NCBI GenBank assembly: GCA_030272585.1
Contig: BSYQ01000001.1
Coordinates: 6,882,001 to 6,946,000, forward strand
Direction of reading: 5' to 3'
Source of the DNA: Bryopsis sp. KO-2023
Taxonomy: Eukaryota > Chlorophyta > Ulvophyceae > Bryopsidales > Bryopsidaceae
Length of the DNA stretch: 64,000 nt
In this document: piece after piece, positions 24,886-37,108 of the stretch
Layout: every line of letters begins with the position of its first letter
How positions within the stretch are numbered: position 1 is the first letter of the stretch
Notes under the pieces: generated by a model
What the model was told of the DNA's origin: nothing
What the model saw: only the letters and a program-made list of their open reading frames with translations
Database searches by the model: none
Made by a program: the position numbers and the translations under genes

Positions 24886-25791
24886 ATGGAGCACCAGAAA
24901 CTGGATACGGTCTGGAACAAGTGGCAAGTGTTGGGATGGGCTGCGCAGACGTCGTTGGTGACGTACGTCTGGCGTCTTTTGAACGCTCTCTACGCGGGAT
25001 TGAGCGTTCTGGCGCTCTACCTGTACACGCCCATATCGTGGCTGACGAGTCGCCACATAGAAATTCCCAAAACGCTCGATAACGGGCAAAATCAACACGC
25101 CCCGGGAGCGTCGGGGCTGATTTGTCAGGGCCTTCGCGAGTACTTGCTACCTCCTTTGAAACCCCAAGACAAAGGGAAAATGACGGTCGTCTTGGACTTG
25201 GACGAAACCCTGATCACATCACACTTGCGCCACCTCGTTCCGACGTCGCTCAGAATGGCTGCGAAGCGCGGGGACGTCCTCAGTCACGAGGTCATTTGCG
25301 ACCCGGGAACAGGCAAGCCCACCACGGTCGTGATGTTCACTCGTCCCGGAGTGTTCGAGTTTCTCGGAAGACTTTCGAGATTCGCGGAAGTCGTGATTTT
25401 CACGGCTGGAGCGCCCTTCTACGCGGAACCGCTGATAAACTTGCTCGACCCAAACCATAAGGTGTTTTCTGGCAGGCTTTACCGCAGCGCGACGGTGGAT
25501 ACCCCTCGGCACGAATACGTCAAGGATTTGTCTCGACTGGGTAGGGATTTGAGGAGGACCGTTTTGGTGGACAACCGGCCTTATTCGTTTTTGCTCCAGC
25601 CTGCGAACGGTATCCCTTGCACTCCATTCAGGGGGCGTGTGCAAGACGGGCAGCTCCTGGGGGTGATTCTACCTCTGCTGGAAAGCCTCTCCTATGTGAG
25701 GGACATTCGACCAGTGCTCAACAACCATTTCAAGATGGCAAGCTGGTTCAGGTCAAAGGGATGCGATGTCCCAAATAAGATACTGGAATAG
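24886..25791 (+). CDS. Dullard/Nem1-like (CTDNEP1) HAD-family protein phosphatase
   Basis: Intronless, 301 residues from the ATG at 24886. A hydrophobic segment at about residues 25-48 would anchor it in the ER or nuclear envelope, as in CTDNEP1. The FCP1/SCP catalytic domain follows: DLDETLITSH gives the nucleophile and acid/base Asp (near 104 and 106), then FTRPGVFEFL, VVIFTAGAPFYAEP, KDLSRLGRDL, TVLVDNRPYSF with the Mg-binding DN pair, and VRDIRPVLN at the end, as in Dullard. Known members dephosphorylate lipin to control phospholipid synthesis and nuclear membrane shape; TIM50 is the main alternative but it lacks this C-terminal pattern. It is the only intronless recognised gene here. Confidence 0.82.
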   Translation: MEHQKLDTVWNKWQVLGWAAQTSLVTYVWRLLNALYAGLSVLALYLYTPISWLTSRHIEIPKTLDNGQNQHAPGASGLICQGLREYLLPPLKPQDKGKMTVVLDLDETLITSHLRHLVPTSLRMAAKRGDVLSHEVICDPGTGKPTTVVMFTRPGVFEFLGRLSRFAEVVIFTAGAPFYAEPLINLLDPNHKVFSGRLYRSATVDTPRHEYVKDLSRLGRDLRRTVLVDNRPYSFLLQPANGIPCTPFRGRVQDGQLLGVILPLLESLSYVRDIRPVLNNHFKMASWFRSKGCDVPNKILE

Positions 25792-28363
25792 AGCATGGGG
25801 AGCTTTTGAGGGGGGGAGGAGGGGGGGGATACATAAAATGGGGATTTCAAGAAAAGGGTCATGACCCTTTCTCTCGAAATTGTAATCTTGAAAAAGAAAG
25901 CAAGCCGAAAAGAAAAAAAAACAAGATTTATGAACAGTGAAAAATGAAGTGGGAGGAAAGGGTGACCATTTAGCGATGAGGAAGGACACAAAAAAAATTA
26001 AAAAAGAAAAAAAGAAACAAATATATATATATATATATACAAAAATACATATATATTTTTTGGAGAGTAGTGGCAAAAAAAAATATTCTCACTTTTGGGC
26101 TTGATTTCTTTTATTGTATTCATTTTTTTGCTTTTTTTTGTTTGCTTATGAACAAGGGGAGAAAAAAAGAAATGGAGGGGATTTGATATTGTCATGTCGT
26201 TTTCTCAGTTTCACTTTTACAAATTGATTGCACCGATTCTGTTGGTACTGTATTATTTATGTCGGTCATCATAAGGGGTACACAGAATTTGTGACATTTT
26301 GGGGAAAGGGAGGGAGAAGCTGGAAGGAAGCTGGAGGTTTGGGGAGAAAAGAGGGGCTCATGAGAAGTAGGGGCTGTGGGGCGAATATTTTTTGGTTATT
26401 TGGGGTGGGTTTGGGGGTGAGGGTGGGGGGGGAGAAAAAATTGAAAACAAACAAAAATTGGGGGGTTTTATTTTGGAAAAATCGATGAGGGTTTCCCTGG
26501 AAATCGATATTCATAGCGCACAGACTTATGTTCTCGACCCCTGTTTTTTTCCCTACAATATAATTTAAATCTCCTTTTTCCTTATGTATTCCTCAGAAGG
26601 TTCATTTTGATATTTTGCCTCCCTGGTGTGTGCAGTTGTATCGAAAATGATGTCGGGGTCCCTGAAAAAGAAACAACTGGCTGGTTTGGGGTGTCGACAT
26701 CAATGGGTGGTGTTTTTTTCAAGGTTATGGGGATTATTATGTTTTTTTGTGACTGGGGTTTGGTGGTGGTTTGATGTACAATGGATAGATTAAAAAGAAA
26801 AAGATGCACACCTTGGGACTGGCTCCATTATTTTACTGATCAAATATCGTCTGTTGTCTATGTGGGGGAAAATCTTCCTGGCTGTTTTTCCCCTTAATCT
26901 GAGGGGTGGGGGAATGCCTGGCAGGAAGTTGAATTTCTATGGGGACTCTATGCAAAACTGAAAAGATTTGAAGCTGGGCGGAGGGGGGGGGGGGGATCCT
27001 GAAGATTCTACGGAAGATGTTTTTTTTAGGGATGATCGACTTTTTTTTGTGACCAGAGAGACATTGGGTTGAGAAGAAAACAGCCTCAACGTTAATATTT
27101 GAATGCCAAGAGCTGAGGTGCTCATTGGGTTTTGAGGTGATATTTTACGGGTTGGCTTTTTTTACTTTGGTGGGAAATGCATATAACAAGATATGCATGT
27201 GAGTTGGGTTTATTCGTTTGCGTGATGGGTGGTGGGTGGGTGTTGATATCATTTTTTTGGTGACACCTCAGAAAAAGATTGAAAAGGGGTGGATGGGAGA
27301 AATTGGATTGGTGTGGTTTTATGTGTGTGTGTGTGTGTGTGTGTGTTTCGTCTGATCGTGGCGTCTAGTACTCCTGAAAGGATTTTGTGTGTTTATGGGT
27401 TTTTAGAAGGGGTGTTTTTTGGGAGGGACCTTCTAGGCAGTTTATGTCGAAAAGAAAGAGTAAGAATGGTAAAGAAACATAGGCTCCTTCCGTTTTGCTT
27501 CGTTTGGACGGCCAGAGGTTAAAAAAACAAAACAAAAAGAAAGATTTAAAGAAAGACGTTACAGGTTGGAAGACAGAAAAGATGCCAAAAAATATTGGAC
27601 TTACGAAAGAAAATGCTGGTTTAGTCATGCTATTTTGATTTGTGGGAGGAAAGAAAAAACAGCACAAAGAGAGAAACGTATGCTCACCTTGCTGGCTATT
27701 TGGGTGGGCATATATGCCCATTATTTTTTTGTTTTTCCTGGGGCCCATGTTTTTCATGGGAGGTTCGCACATGTTAATTCGTGGGGTTTTCGTCAAGCTC
27801 TGGGATTCTGTTTTGGTCTTCGGGGATTGTGAAATAAACCTGTGAAGAGAATCATCGCAGGTTAGTTTGAGATTCTTATATGAGTAGTGGAAGGGAGGGG
27901 GGGGGGGTCCAAGAGGGAAGTATCACAGTGTTGGAACAAGCATGTAGGAATCTTTTCTTGTGTCTGTCTCTGGTGTCCTGTGTTTTCCATCATCGATGTC
28001 GTTGCAAATCCAATGTCTCCCGGAAGCCCACGTCTGGGAGTCCAGCAAAAAGCAGCGGTTGCTCACACTGAGTGAGACTCACTTTCAAAATTCGCAGACG
28101 ATCACCACCACCCTGTATCTTGGGCTGAGACTCATCCCCACCCGAATTAGTGTTGGTGTGCCACCCAACCGCCCGAACAACTCGTCGATTGTGAGTCAAC
28201 GTTGAATCCTGCAAATGGATGCAAAATCACAAGATCGATTCCACGACGCCCTGTTCCTCTTTCCCCCAAAAAAAGTCATGCGGTTTCTCCACAAAATCTT
28301 AGTCCAAATCTCAGTCCTCCTCTCTCTTTCTGGACCTAGGTTGAGTCAGCCTGAGGACACACA
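25792..28363. other. intergenic region, no gene recognised
   Basis: 2.6 kb, G- and T-rich on the + strand with many G-runs (25810-25828, 26399-26434, 26980-26994), an AT alternation at 26022-26038 and a TG tract at 27322-27347. Open frames are short and look like composition artefacts. Confidence 0.5.
27322..27347 (+). repeat. (TG)n microsatellite, 13 units
   Basis: Perfect TG alternation of 26 bases in intergenic DNA. Similar shorter tracts lie at 44883-44900 (AC) and 58661-58674 (TG), the latter two in introns. Confidence 0.9.
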
Positions 28364-31300
28364 ATGGCACCCAAACTAACAAAGGCCCGGAGTCGGATCC
28401 TCTCCAGGGCGCGATCAAAGATGATCAGGGCTCCGAAAGAACCCAGGGAAAAAATCTCCCTGGAGGAAACCATCAACATGGATGTGCTGAAAGACTTGAA
28501 GGAGATGTTCTCGAAAGCGGATATCGACAGGGGTGGATCTTTGGACCTGGAAGAGTTCGTGAATGCCTTCAGTGGTGGGTTTTGCGTGTGCGCTGAAACC
28601 ACAGAAAATCGAACAACAGGAACATGGAATCTGTATGGGGTGCAATCCGAAAAAAAAAGGCTTCCACCCATGTGGCAGGCAATGGGAAAGTCTGACATGA
28701 AGTTTGAATGGGGTTCACGAACGCCCAAATATGAAACCAAACCCGCCCCACGAAATGTTCAAAAAATCCAAAAAAAACATCGTCTCTTTTTCAGGCGTGC
28801 TCTCCACTAAGGATGGGGTGGATGATGCCGCAATCGAGAAGCTCTTCATGCGGATTGACGCCAACTCGGATGAAACCGTCGACTGGGACGAATTTGTGAC
28901 CTACATGCTGATGGAGAACCAAGGCAATCCACATCTGAATGCCAACAATCAGGTGGAGGCTCTGAAATTCATTCCCTCCAACATCTCGGGCCGCGTTCAA
29001 GATTCAAACGCACACAAAGAAATCATAACAGGGATTTGCAAGTTGCCCCCCGGTTCGGGCAATCGCTATGCGACGGCTGCAAGAGATGGGAGTGTCGTGC
29101 TGTGGAATGCCAAGGTGAGGATTCCTGGTCTGCTGATTTTCCAATAGCCTCTTTTGAAACCCAATCATGGGCTGTGGCAAACCTAGATCGAAAAAGAAAC
29201 TTGAAATGATAAATTCTCCAATAGAACTTCCTGGCCGATCTCCAGTTTGTAGGATCGACCTCCTCTCAACAACACAGGCCCTGCTGATGGGTTAAATACA
29301 AAGCAACTCACTCTCTTTGTTTGGCAGGATTTATCACATGTTCGCACGATTCGTGACGGCCATGCTTGGGCAACGGAGACCATGTTTCTACCTTTGACTC
29401 AGAAGTTGGGGGTCACTTCCTTCGCCAGATGTCTGAAAATTTACGACAGTCACTCCCTGGACCTGGTGGGCAGCATCCAGGATTTGCCGTTCGCTCCGCT
29501 GACAGCCGATGCATGGGTTCCTCCAAAGAGAAAAGACGTCGAATTGGTGGCATTTGGAGATGTATCTGGTCAGGTATGCCCAGAATAAAAACTAACACAT
29601 GTGCGACATCTAGATCAAGGATTTCTGGGACAATGCTCACCTTGGACTGGAATTGGGGATGGTAGTCTGGAATCTGGAGTATTTTTACCGTTGAGTGGGT
29701 TGCTATGGATCTGTTTCAAGCCACAATCAATGAGCTGAGCTGTCCTGTGTTAGGTTATGGTGTATGAGTTGAAGGCTCGGCCCGATGACAAGAAGAGCGA
29801 TGATCGATACAACCACAGATTGAAGTGGGCTTGCCAGCAGCACAAGGATTTGGTGACCAGGGTTCGATACATCCAGGACTTGAACTGTGTGGTGTCAGCT
29901 TCTGTGGACAAAACCCTTGCCCTCACCGATGTCGAGCTCAGGTCCACCCCAAATCTTTGACAACACCATTCAATTCTGTTTATTCATGCTTATCTTTAAC
30001 AGACATTTTCTTTTCAATGTATTCTTGCTGAATTTTGCATGTTTTCAAAAACAAAATCTGAATTAGGGTTCCCCTGAAGAGATTCGAGGGTCATGTGAAG
30101 GGGGTGAATGCTTGTGGATGGAGCCCGTTTTACAAGTTCGTGTGCAGCGGGGGTCAGGATCGCAGAGTCATTCTGTTCAACCCCTTTTCTCAAAAGCCGT
30201 TGGCCACTTTGAAGGGGCATAATGCCAGCGTCATCGAGGTGGCGGTCAACGACAGAGAAAACCAAATCATTTCCCTGTCTTCCGACAAGTGTGTGAAGGT
30301 GCGATACATTTTGATACATGCATCTATTTTTATACGTTTATTTATTTATTTTAGGGGCGGTGCATTACATAACAGCTTGTCGATGTGGAAGTCTCCACTC
30401 CTGTTGTCAAGTATTGCACTCGGTCCAAAATGAAGCTGCAACATTCCTTTTCTTCATTTTTTTAAATGTAAATATGGGTTCAATATTTCTAGGTTTTATT
30501 AAAAAATAGTTGTTCCTCCCTTGTGCATCCCACTGAAAAATGTCATCTTATTTGATTTAATTTTAATTCTAATTTAATTTTAAGTTTAATTTTATTTATT
30601 TTTATTTTATAATAGATCGACTGATCCGTTTCTTTCTCATGGTTTAGGTGTGGGACATTCGAAACCATCGATGTTTGCAGACATTCAATGACAAGGAGGT
30701 CCATCGACCAGACGACAGCATCGGTGTCATGCATTACGACTCCGCACAGAAATGGTTGATCACTGGGAGCACATCCATCAAAGCTTGGCCACTGAAAAGC
30801 ATGGTTTCTGTGGGCAGAGACGCCCACACTTCCCATGTGTCCTGTGCCGTGTACAACACAAACTTCAATGAGGTGAGCAACTTACGTTGAGTGAATCATC
30901 ACTCGAAAAAAAGGAAAGAAGATTTAATGGGAGATGTAACAAGAAAAGAGCCTGTAAGTTCTTTTTGGATTTCTTCCACCGCTTGTGTGTTTGGTTATTT
31001 TTTTCTCGAGTGATCCGTTTTTGAAAGGAAAATGAATGTAGGCAGTGAGCAGCGACTACAGTGGGACCGTGTGTGTGTGGAGTGTGGCCACGGGGGAGCT
31101 TCGATTTCGTTTCACAAGAGCCCATGAGGACAGCAAAATCACTGCGATGTCGTTCGACACGAACAAAAGGAGATTGCTCACCGGCTCAGAGGACGGTGAA
31201 TGCAAGGTTTCTAGAGAATCAACATCGGATCATTCATCTTTTTTTCTTTTTTCTTGAAGTTGGTGACCGAAAATGCTTTCACAATAAAGGGAAAAGGGTC

Positions 31301-33193
31301 AAAAAACACCAGAAATGTGCGTTATGCATTGCACCTCAGGTCAAATCAGGTGGTTATCGTGCTGGTGGTGGTGGGTATTGTTGGTGCATCAGTTTTGCTT
31401 GATTTTATGCACATGCACACATACAGATCTGGAATTTTTCGAACGGATCATGTCTGAAGACGATGAAGAGTAAAAGCAAAGCCGAGGTCACAGGGCTGCT
31501 TTCCACCCAAGGCACCGACAGGAAGCAGGTGGTCGCTGTCGGTTGGGATAGAAAGGTAACAATGAAAAGATGAACTCCCAATCGTTGGAGGTGGTTGGTG
31601 TTCTCTTTTCCCCACAACACCAATTAGTAATCAAGAAATACCCCAGCCCTCGACTCGATCCATGGACAGTCATACCACCCTGAAATCGTATGTGGGTTTC
31701 ATGGGTTTTGAGCGGGATTGCTTTCTTGTTGGCATAGATCACATTCTATGAAGATGGGGACAACAAAATCGTACATCCGTCCGGCTCCATATCTGGGCAC
31801 ACTTCCGACATTCTCAGCCTTTCCAGAATGCATGGATCTCCATTGATTGCCACCAGCGATTACGAGGGGCATGTTTGGACATGGAATGTGGAGAGCGGCT
31901 CTTCACGCCGCCACCTCAGACCACCAAACCACGATCAGAAACCCCAAGCCGAAAGAGCAGTGGAAAAGGTTATGTTTCTGCAAGGCAGGTCAGTTCTGGA
32001 GGGTGTAGTCCAGCACATAGAAAATAAAATACATGTTGCAGTGCAACCATTTTTTACATGATGGCCCGAAAGGGTGGAGTCCCGACTAGAAAAACTTTTT
32101 AGAGTAAAGTGGTTATGTGCTTGTTTCTGGGTTTTGATCAGGCTTCGACATGTGCTGGTGACTGTCGGGGCGGATCGCTATTTACGATTCTGGGACAGTT
32201 TCCATGCTGCATTGGTTGGAGAGGTTTTCACTGGGCATAAAGCTGGCGAGACCATCATGGCGATGTGTTCGGATCCAGACAACCAATACATCTTCACAGG
32301 GGACACCCTGGGGTTTGCTAAGGTCAGAATGAAATTAGATACTGATTTAATCACAATGTTGATGGACAATGCTTGGATGTGGTGCTATTTGAAGAATAAA
32401 GGTGGTGCTTGGTCTTTGGACAGACCAAACTGAAACTATCTGGACACGGTATGTGTGTGGCAGACCTGGGATATTTCACGCTTCAATGGAAAAGCGGTGC
32501 CCAAGAGCTTTCAGCTGGATGTGGTGCAAGAAACTGTTTGCTGGAGGGCCCACCAGAAGGCTATCACAAGCATGGAATGGGTCGGGCAGAAAGACCTCTT
32601 TCTGACTTCATCCGCAGATTCCCATGTTTGTCTGTGGACCAAGAATGGTGGCCATGTGGGGGTGTTTGGGGAGAACACTTGGGATATCCATGATGTGTCT
32701 ACATGGAAGTCCCCCCAAGCACAACCTCTGAAGGTATTGAGCATATTTTGCTGGATGTTTCATGAATTAGATGAGTGGAGGGATTCATCATAGCAAAAGC
32801 AATCTGGAGGATGCCACCAGCTGTACATACATAACTGTGTAGAGGTCTTATGACATGACATTTAAATGTCAATGATATTTCGTGGGCGAAAGGGGGGATG
32901 AGGTGAGGATTTTGTGCTTTTTCCAGGATTCATACTCGAAAGTGATGGCCAGCTCTGCACAGGAGCCTCGTCCTCCCACTGCATCGACTTCGGCCAAAGA
33001 AACAACTGACCCTGGCTTTGTACCCAGTCCTATCACTCGCTCAGACCAATGGACTGGGTCAGGGGAGTTCTATGTCAGATTTCCAGACGAAGGTCCCTCC
33101 AGCAGCGATGGCGATTCCGATTTTGATGTGCCGATGTCATTGTGGCTGGATGATTGGATTGCAAAGCCTCGAGGAGACCATGCAAGTGAGTGA
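28364..33193 (+). CDS. EF-hand / WD40 protein of the WDR49-WDR64 type
   Basis: Exons 28364-28574, 28795-29114, 29328-29573, 29754-29941, 30067-30298, 30648-30872, 31042-31206, 31427-31555, 31738-31988, 32142-32322, 32464-32733 and 32927-33193 (TGA), all in phase, about 894 residues. Two EF-hand loops are complete: DIDRGGSLDLEE (53-64) and DANSDETVDWDE (92-103). At least ten WD40 blades follow, with signatures such as VWDIRNHR, YSGTVCVWSVATGEL, GHVWTWNVESG and LRFWDSF. This order is that of WDR49, WDR64 and EFCAB8, which are linked to cilia in animals; a Ca-responsive axonemal role is inference. The stop may be bypassed: GCAA/GTGAGTGAG two codons before it is a strong donor, and a phase-compatible exon starts at 33243, so the C-terminus may be longer in some transcripts. 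Confidence 0.88.
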
Positions 33194-35000
33194 GATGGCC
33201 CAAAATCCAACATTCTGGTTTACCCTGTTTCACAAAATGCAGGGCCAATGCTTCCTGCCAGCTCCCCCCAAAACAATAACAAACCGCTCCAGATTGGACA
33301 GGTCCTTGAAGTACTCTGGTCTTGCAACATTTCCTGTGTTCATCTACCCCTGCAATTGTTCAGGTCACCATTTCGCTCAATGTCGAAAGATTTTCACACC
33401 CGAAGGCTGTGGACGTATTAATTTCCCTGGGACCACTGGGAGGCCTTCTACGGCAGTTGCACACCTTCTGCATATTTCTGAGTTGTCCGATTTTGAACCC
33501 CGCCCAGCAACATCGATCAGCAAAAAAGATGGGGAGGAAAGCCGAAATGAACAATAGCAAGGCAATTCTACCTGGTCTCCCTGCCTTTGTTTTTTCTAAA
33601 GGACAGCGAAACAACTTCTGCAAGAAGATATTCAACTCAAAATGAAAGCTGGGGAATCCACACCACAGAAACCCCCCTACAAACACACGTGTTACAACGC
33701 AAGGTCGATTTTTTTCTATTTATCACCCTTTACAAGCTGCATAACACGCACAATATAAAGGGACAAATCACAAAGAAAAAGGAAAAAGCCAATATAGAAA
33801 GAAAGAAAGAGAAAAAAAAAAGACCAATCCCCCCAAAAAACGAACAGGACGATAAAACATCAGCTACACTACGAAACAAAAAAGGCTTAGTAATAATGTC
33901 CACCTTCTCATCTCTTTTTTTTTTTTCTTCATTTTTTTTTTCATATAGAACCTTCCCTGGAGCTGAGCAGCAATTTTTTTTTTGTTCTAAGAAAATTTTT
34001 TTGGGAAGGGGAGTGAAGAAAGGGGGGGAGAGGTTGGGTCCCTGTAGTGCATGTGATCCCCTGTTGTGTGTTTTAATAAATCATCGCCTTCTTGTTCATC
34101 TTCGATTTCCTGTCCCTGTTTCCTGTCTCTCGAATCGAAGGTCCACCTGCGATTTCACAATCTGCATGAACATAGTGCATGGCCACCCGGCAGCCCATCA
34201 CAGGCTCCCATCTGTTTTTTTTTTTTCGTCCATTCAAATGATCTGGCTTTCGTACTTTTTTTCCTTTATGTTCAATATTTTTTTATTCTTTCACCTCCCC
34301 ATGAAATTTAGGCAAAAAAAAATTTGGGAAGGAAGAGATGTTTCACTCTTTTTTCCGCTCGCTCCTGTTGGGCCCAAGTTCTGGCATGTAGTGCAGGGAA
34401 TTGGAAAAAAAAATAAGTGACACTAAAAAAATGAACCCACCTTTTCCCTGCGATGGAAAGAGAAAAGGAAGAAAAAAAAATCCCTATGCTAATACAATAT
34501 ATAATACAATTTTGAGAAGAGAAAAAAAATGAATTTCTTACAACCCCTGTCTGTCATGGGGGTGATATGTATGCCTACTTATAATTTTATTCAAACCATC
34601 GTCGAAACACTTACTACTGTTACTGGCTATAATTTAATAGGAATAACTATATATATATAAATACATTGCTACCCTATACAGTTTTACCAACAAAACTGGC
34701 TGCGCAGACGACCTAACAGAAATCCAGAAAAGGAGAATAAAAATAGAGATAAAATAAAATTGTAAAAAAAAAATCAAACCACGATTTTTCTTGGAAATTC
34801 TTGGATAGGAACGACAACTGCATGTCACGTAGCAGAGAGCCGGAGAGTTCTCCTCCCACCAACACACTCACACACCTGCTACCTGTGTTCACCACCACAG
34901 GCCTGAGTATCAACTTTTTTCCCCCCTTACTGTCTCTCCTTTTCCCCCCTTGTGTTTGGACCAATACATATGTATGTGTGTTTATATATATATGGATATA
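33194..35000. other. 3' flank and intergenic DNA
   Basis: A possible alternative 3' exon of the EF-hand/WD40 gene lies at 33243-33297. The rest is A/T-rich with A-runs, T-runs and a TA alternation just left of the transposon at 34983-34992. No gene recognised. Confidence 0.45.
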
Positions 35001-35525
35001 CAGTAGAATTCGGTTACTAAATCACATTCGGGCGGCGGGTTTTTCGCTTTAGTACGCGGCCGATTTACAAAACAAAGTCCGATATTTCCTCATTCCCAGA
35101 CGCGCGTCAAAGTGAATCAAACTTTAAAAAACTCTTGAATAGAGTCTTTAGAGGCCTGGCGCTTCAACTGCGTTCGAAGGAACGCCACGACGATGTCTTG
35201 GGCATTCTCGTAGACCTCCATCTTGTCAAAGCCCCGACGCTCCAATCCTACTTCCAAACGGCGAACTGCGAACTGCGAAGGATATGACGTACAGATTCTG
35301 GACTCCATTCTGTTCATTTCGTTCGACTGTTTCGCATTCCCTTTGCACCGCGCGTCCTCTCGTTTGACGATTCTTGTAGGAAATTCGTGGGCACCTTGAT
35401 TTATTACCCGAAATCCAGATTGATAAAACGGCCACCCCCACCCCCTGAAAATTCCGTTCCTGGCGATTCTGCTGTAGTAGACGGCGTGCTGCAGTAGCCG
35501 ACGCAATAGTAACCGAATTCTACTG
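35001..35525 (-). mobile_element. pogo-like (Tc1/mariner) transposon remnant, non-autonomous
   Basis: Ends are perfect 18-base inverted repeats, CAGTAGAATTCGGTTACT at the left and its complement at the right, flanked by TA on both sides as expected for the superfamily. CAGT-start ends of this style are typical of pogo/Tigger elements. The symmetry extends outward through GGATATA/TATATCC, either chance at an AT-rich target or part of the repeat. Within, on the minus strand up to a TGA near 35120, the frame ends KRQASKDSIQEFFKV, like the C-terminal tail of pogo-family transposases. At 525 bases it cannot encode a whole transposase, so it is an internally deleted copy. No second copy was seen in the window. 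Confidence 0.72.
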
Positions 35526-35703
35526 TATATCCGGTTATATTCCACCCACCCCTTTCCCAAATTATTGTGTTGTGGGTGCAACCTGCCCCTTCGGCAGTAG
35601 TGGGATCTGGGTACCTTAAGCAATTAAGAGATGGCGTTTTGGTCTTTGAGGTGGGGTTCACTCACCTGAGAAAGACTTAGAAGAGGCAGAAATCATGGAG
35701 AGA

Positions 35704-36832
35704 CTACACATATTGATCGTACTCTTGTGGGGGAGGCACTGCTTCACCCCCCTGGCCATCAAGCGCATCATCCACGGGTTCGTCCTTCACTCGGGGGGTC
35801 GCCCCATCCTCAGTCCCGTTGTCGTCGTGTTTTACTTCCTTCGCTTTGTTCCACGAGGCTATTCTCGCCCGCCTTTCCGCGCTGTCATCCCTCACTCGCC
35901 TCTTGCCAGAATCTCTCCCTTCGTGAGATCTGGGGCCCCGGCTGCGACTTCGCGATCTGCTCCGGCCCCTCCTGACGTCCTCCTTCTTTTTGACGTCCTC
36001 TTTTTTCCCATCCGCACCCACGCTGGGCGACCTCCTTCGGCGGTAGCGACCGAACAATCGTTTTCGCAGGTCCCGCGAGATTGGCTTCAAGTGCATGAAG
36101 TTGCAATAGCCGCCCCGCGAGCAAGTGTTCTCTTCGTACTGACGACACGTGGCTTCTCGAAAATCTGTGACTGGGGAAAACTCGGCCAGGATGGGACGCC
36201 CGGCGTAGAATCGACCTTGCATCGCTTGCAGAGCGCGAGCGGCGGACTCTTCGTCCCGAAACTTCGTGTAGACGTTGCCAACCATGTGATCCGCCAGATT
36301 GTCGCAGACGTTCAAGTTTTCGATTTCACCAAACTGGGCAAGCTCTTCGAAAACGTCCTCGTAAAAGTCCTAAACAAGATTAGAATACACGCGCTGTCAG
36401 TCACACACCCATCCCACTGAAAACTTCAAGGAAATGAACAACTGTGAAGCGCGGGCGGCAATGTTGTGTTCACCTCGAAGTGCTCTTGTGCCGTACGCGG
36501 GTCGACGGGTTGCGGCAGTCCGTTGGGCCCGGGCGGGGCGTTCAGCGCAGGATTCTGGTACATGTTCGTCAGTAAAAGGGTTTGACTGATCGTTGGTTTG
36601 TTGTGCAGACGCGAGCATCGGTCTCCATGACGGCAAGCCCTGGTCGTTCGAATCATTCAGTTCCCCGTACACCACGCGTGAATACAATCCCCCAGCGACA
36701 CGAAACATAGCCAAACAGACAGGTAGAGAGTTTTTTGTTTTGCGCTTCCCATCCTTACCCTATTTTAAAGTAGAATGGACAATTGACACGGTCCTTTTCC
36801 GTGCCAAAGATTGACGCCAAATGCTCCGCCAT
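35704..36832 (-). CDS. U2AF1: U2AF small subunit (U2AF35)
   Basis: Exons 36832-36759, 36639-36474 and 36369-35704 (TAG) give 301 residues in phase. The first CCCH finger spans the exon 1/2 border ([20 protein letters not shown]). The UHM/RRM follows ([46 protein letters not shown]), then the second finger ([19 protein letters not shown]) and a short RS tract ([12 protein letters not shown]). U2AF35 reads the AG at 3' splice sites and pairs with U2AF65, which is encoded 8 kb away on the same strand. The tail after the RS tract is acidic and longer than in yeast. The start ATG is the only one consistent with the family ([18 protein letters not shown]). Confidence 0.95.
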
Positions 36833-37108
36833 CCTTGACACGGCCTCCTACCACCCCTCCCTCGCAGCGCAAAAAAGTTCCGGTTCGTTCGGAACAGAGC
36901 GGAATTCACAAGCGCCCCACGACAAAACGAAAATGACCCGAATAGCACCAGCATTCGATATGTTTCTCTAAAACCTTGATCGCGCCAATCATTGGGGGGT
37001 GCCTTGTACAACTGTACCCCAGACGTACTTCACCACCCACTCTTCTTGACGAGTTGTTCAAAAAACAAAGTCGAGCAAGCTCTGCGTTGCCGTCCGATCG
37101 TAGCAGAT

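Noticed and set aside
24886-25791. TIM50 as the identity of the FCP1-domain protein
   Set aside because: No mitochondrial leader is visible and the C-terminal VRDIRPVLN block is Dullard-like.
34994-35532. Extension of the transposon ends to 25 bases (GGATATA...)
   Set aside because: CAGT is the usual pogo terminus and TA the usual target; the outer symmetry is explained by an AT-rich target. Kept as a note only.
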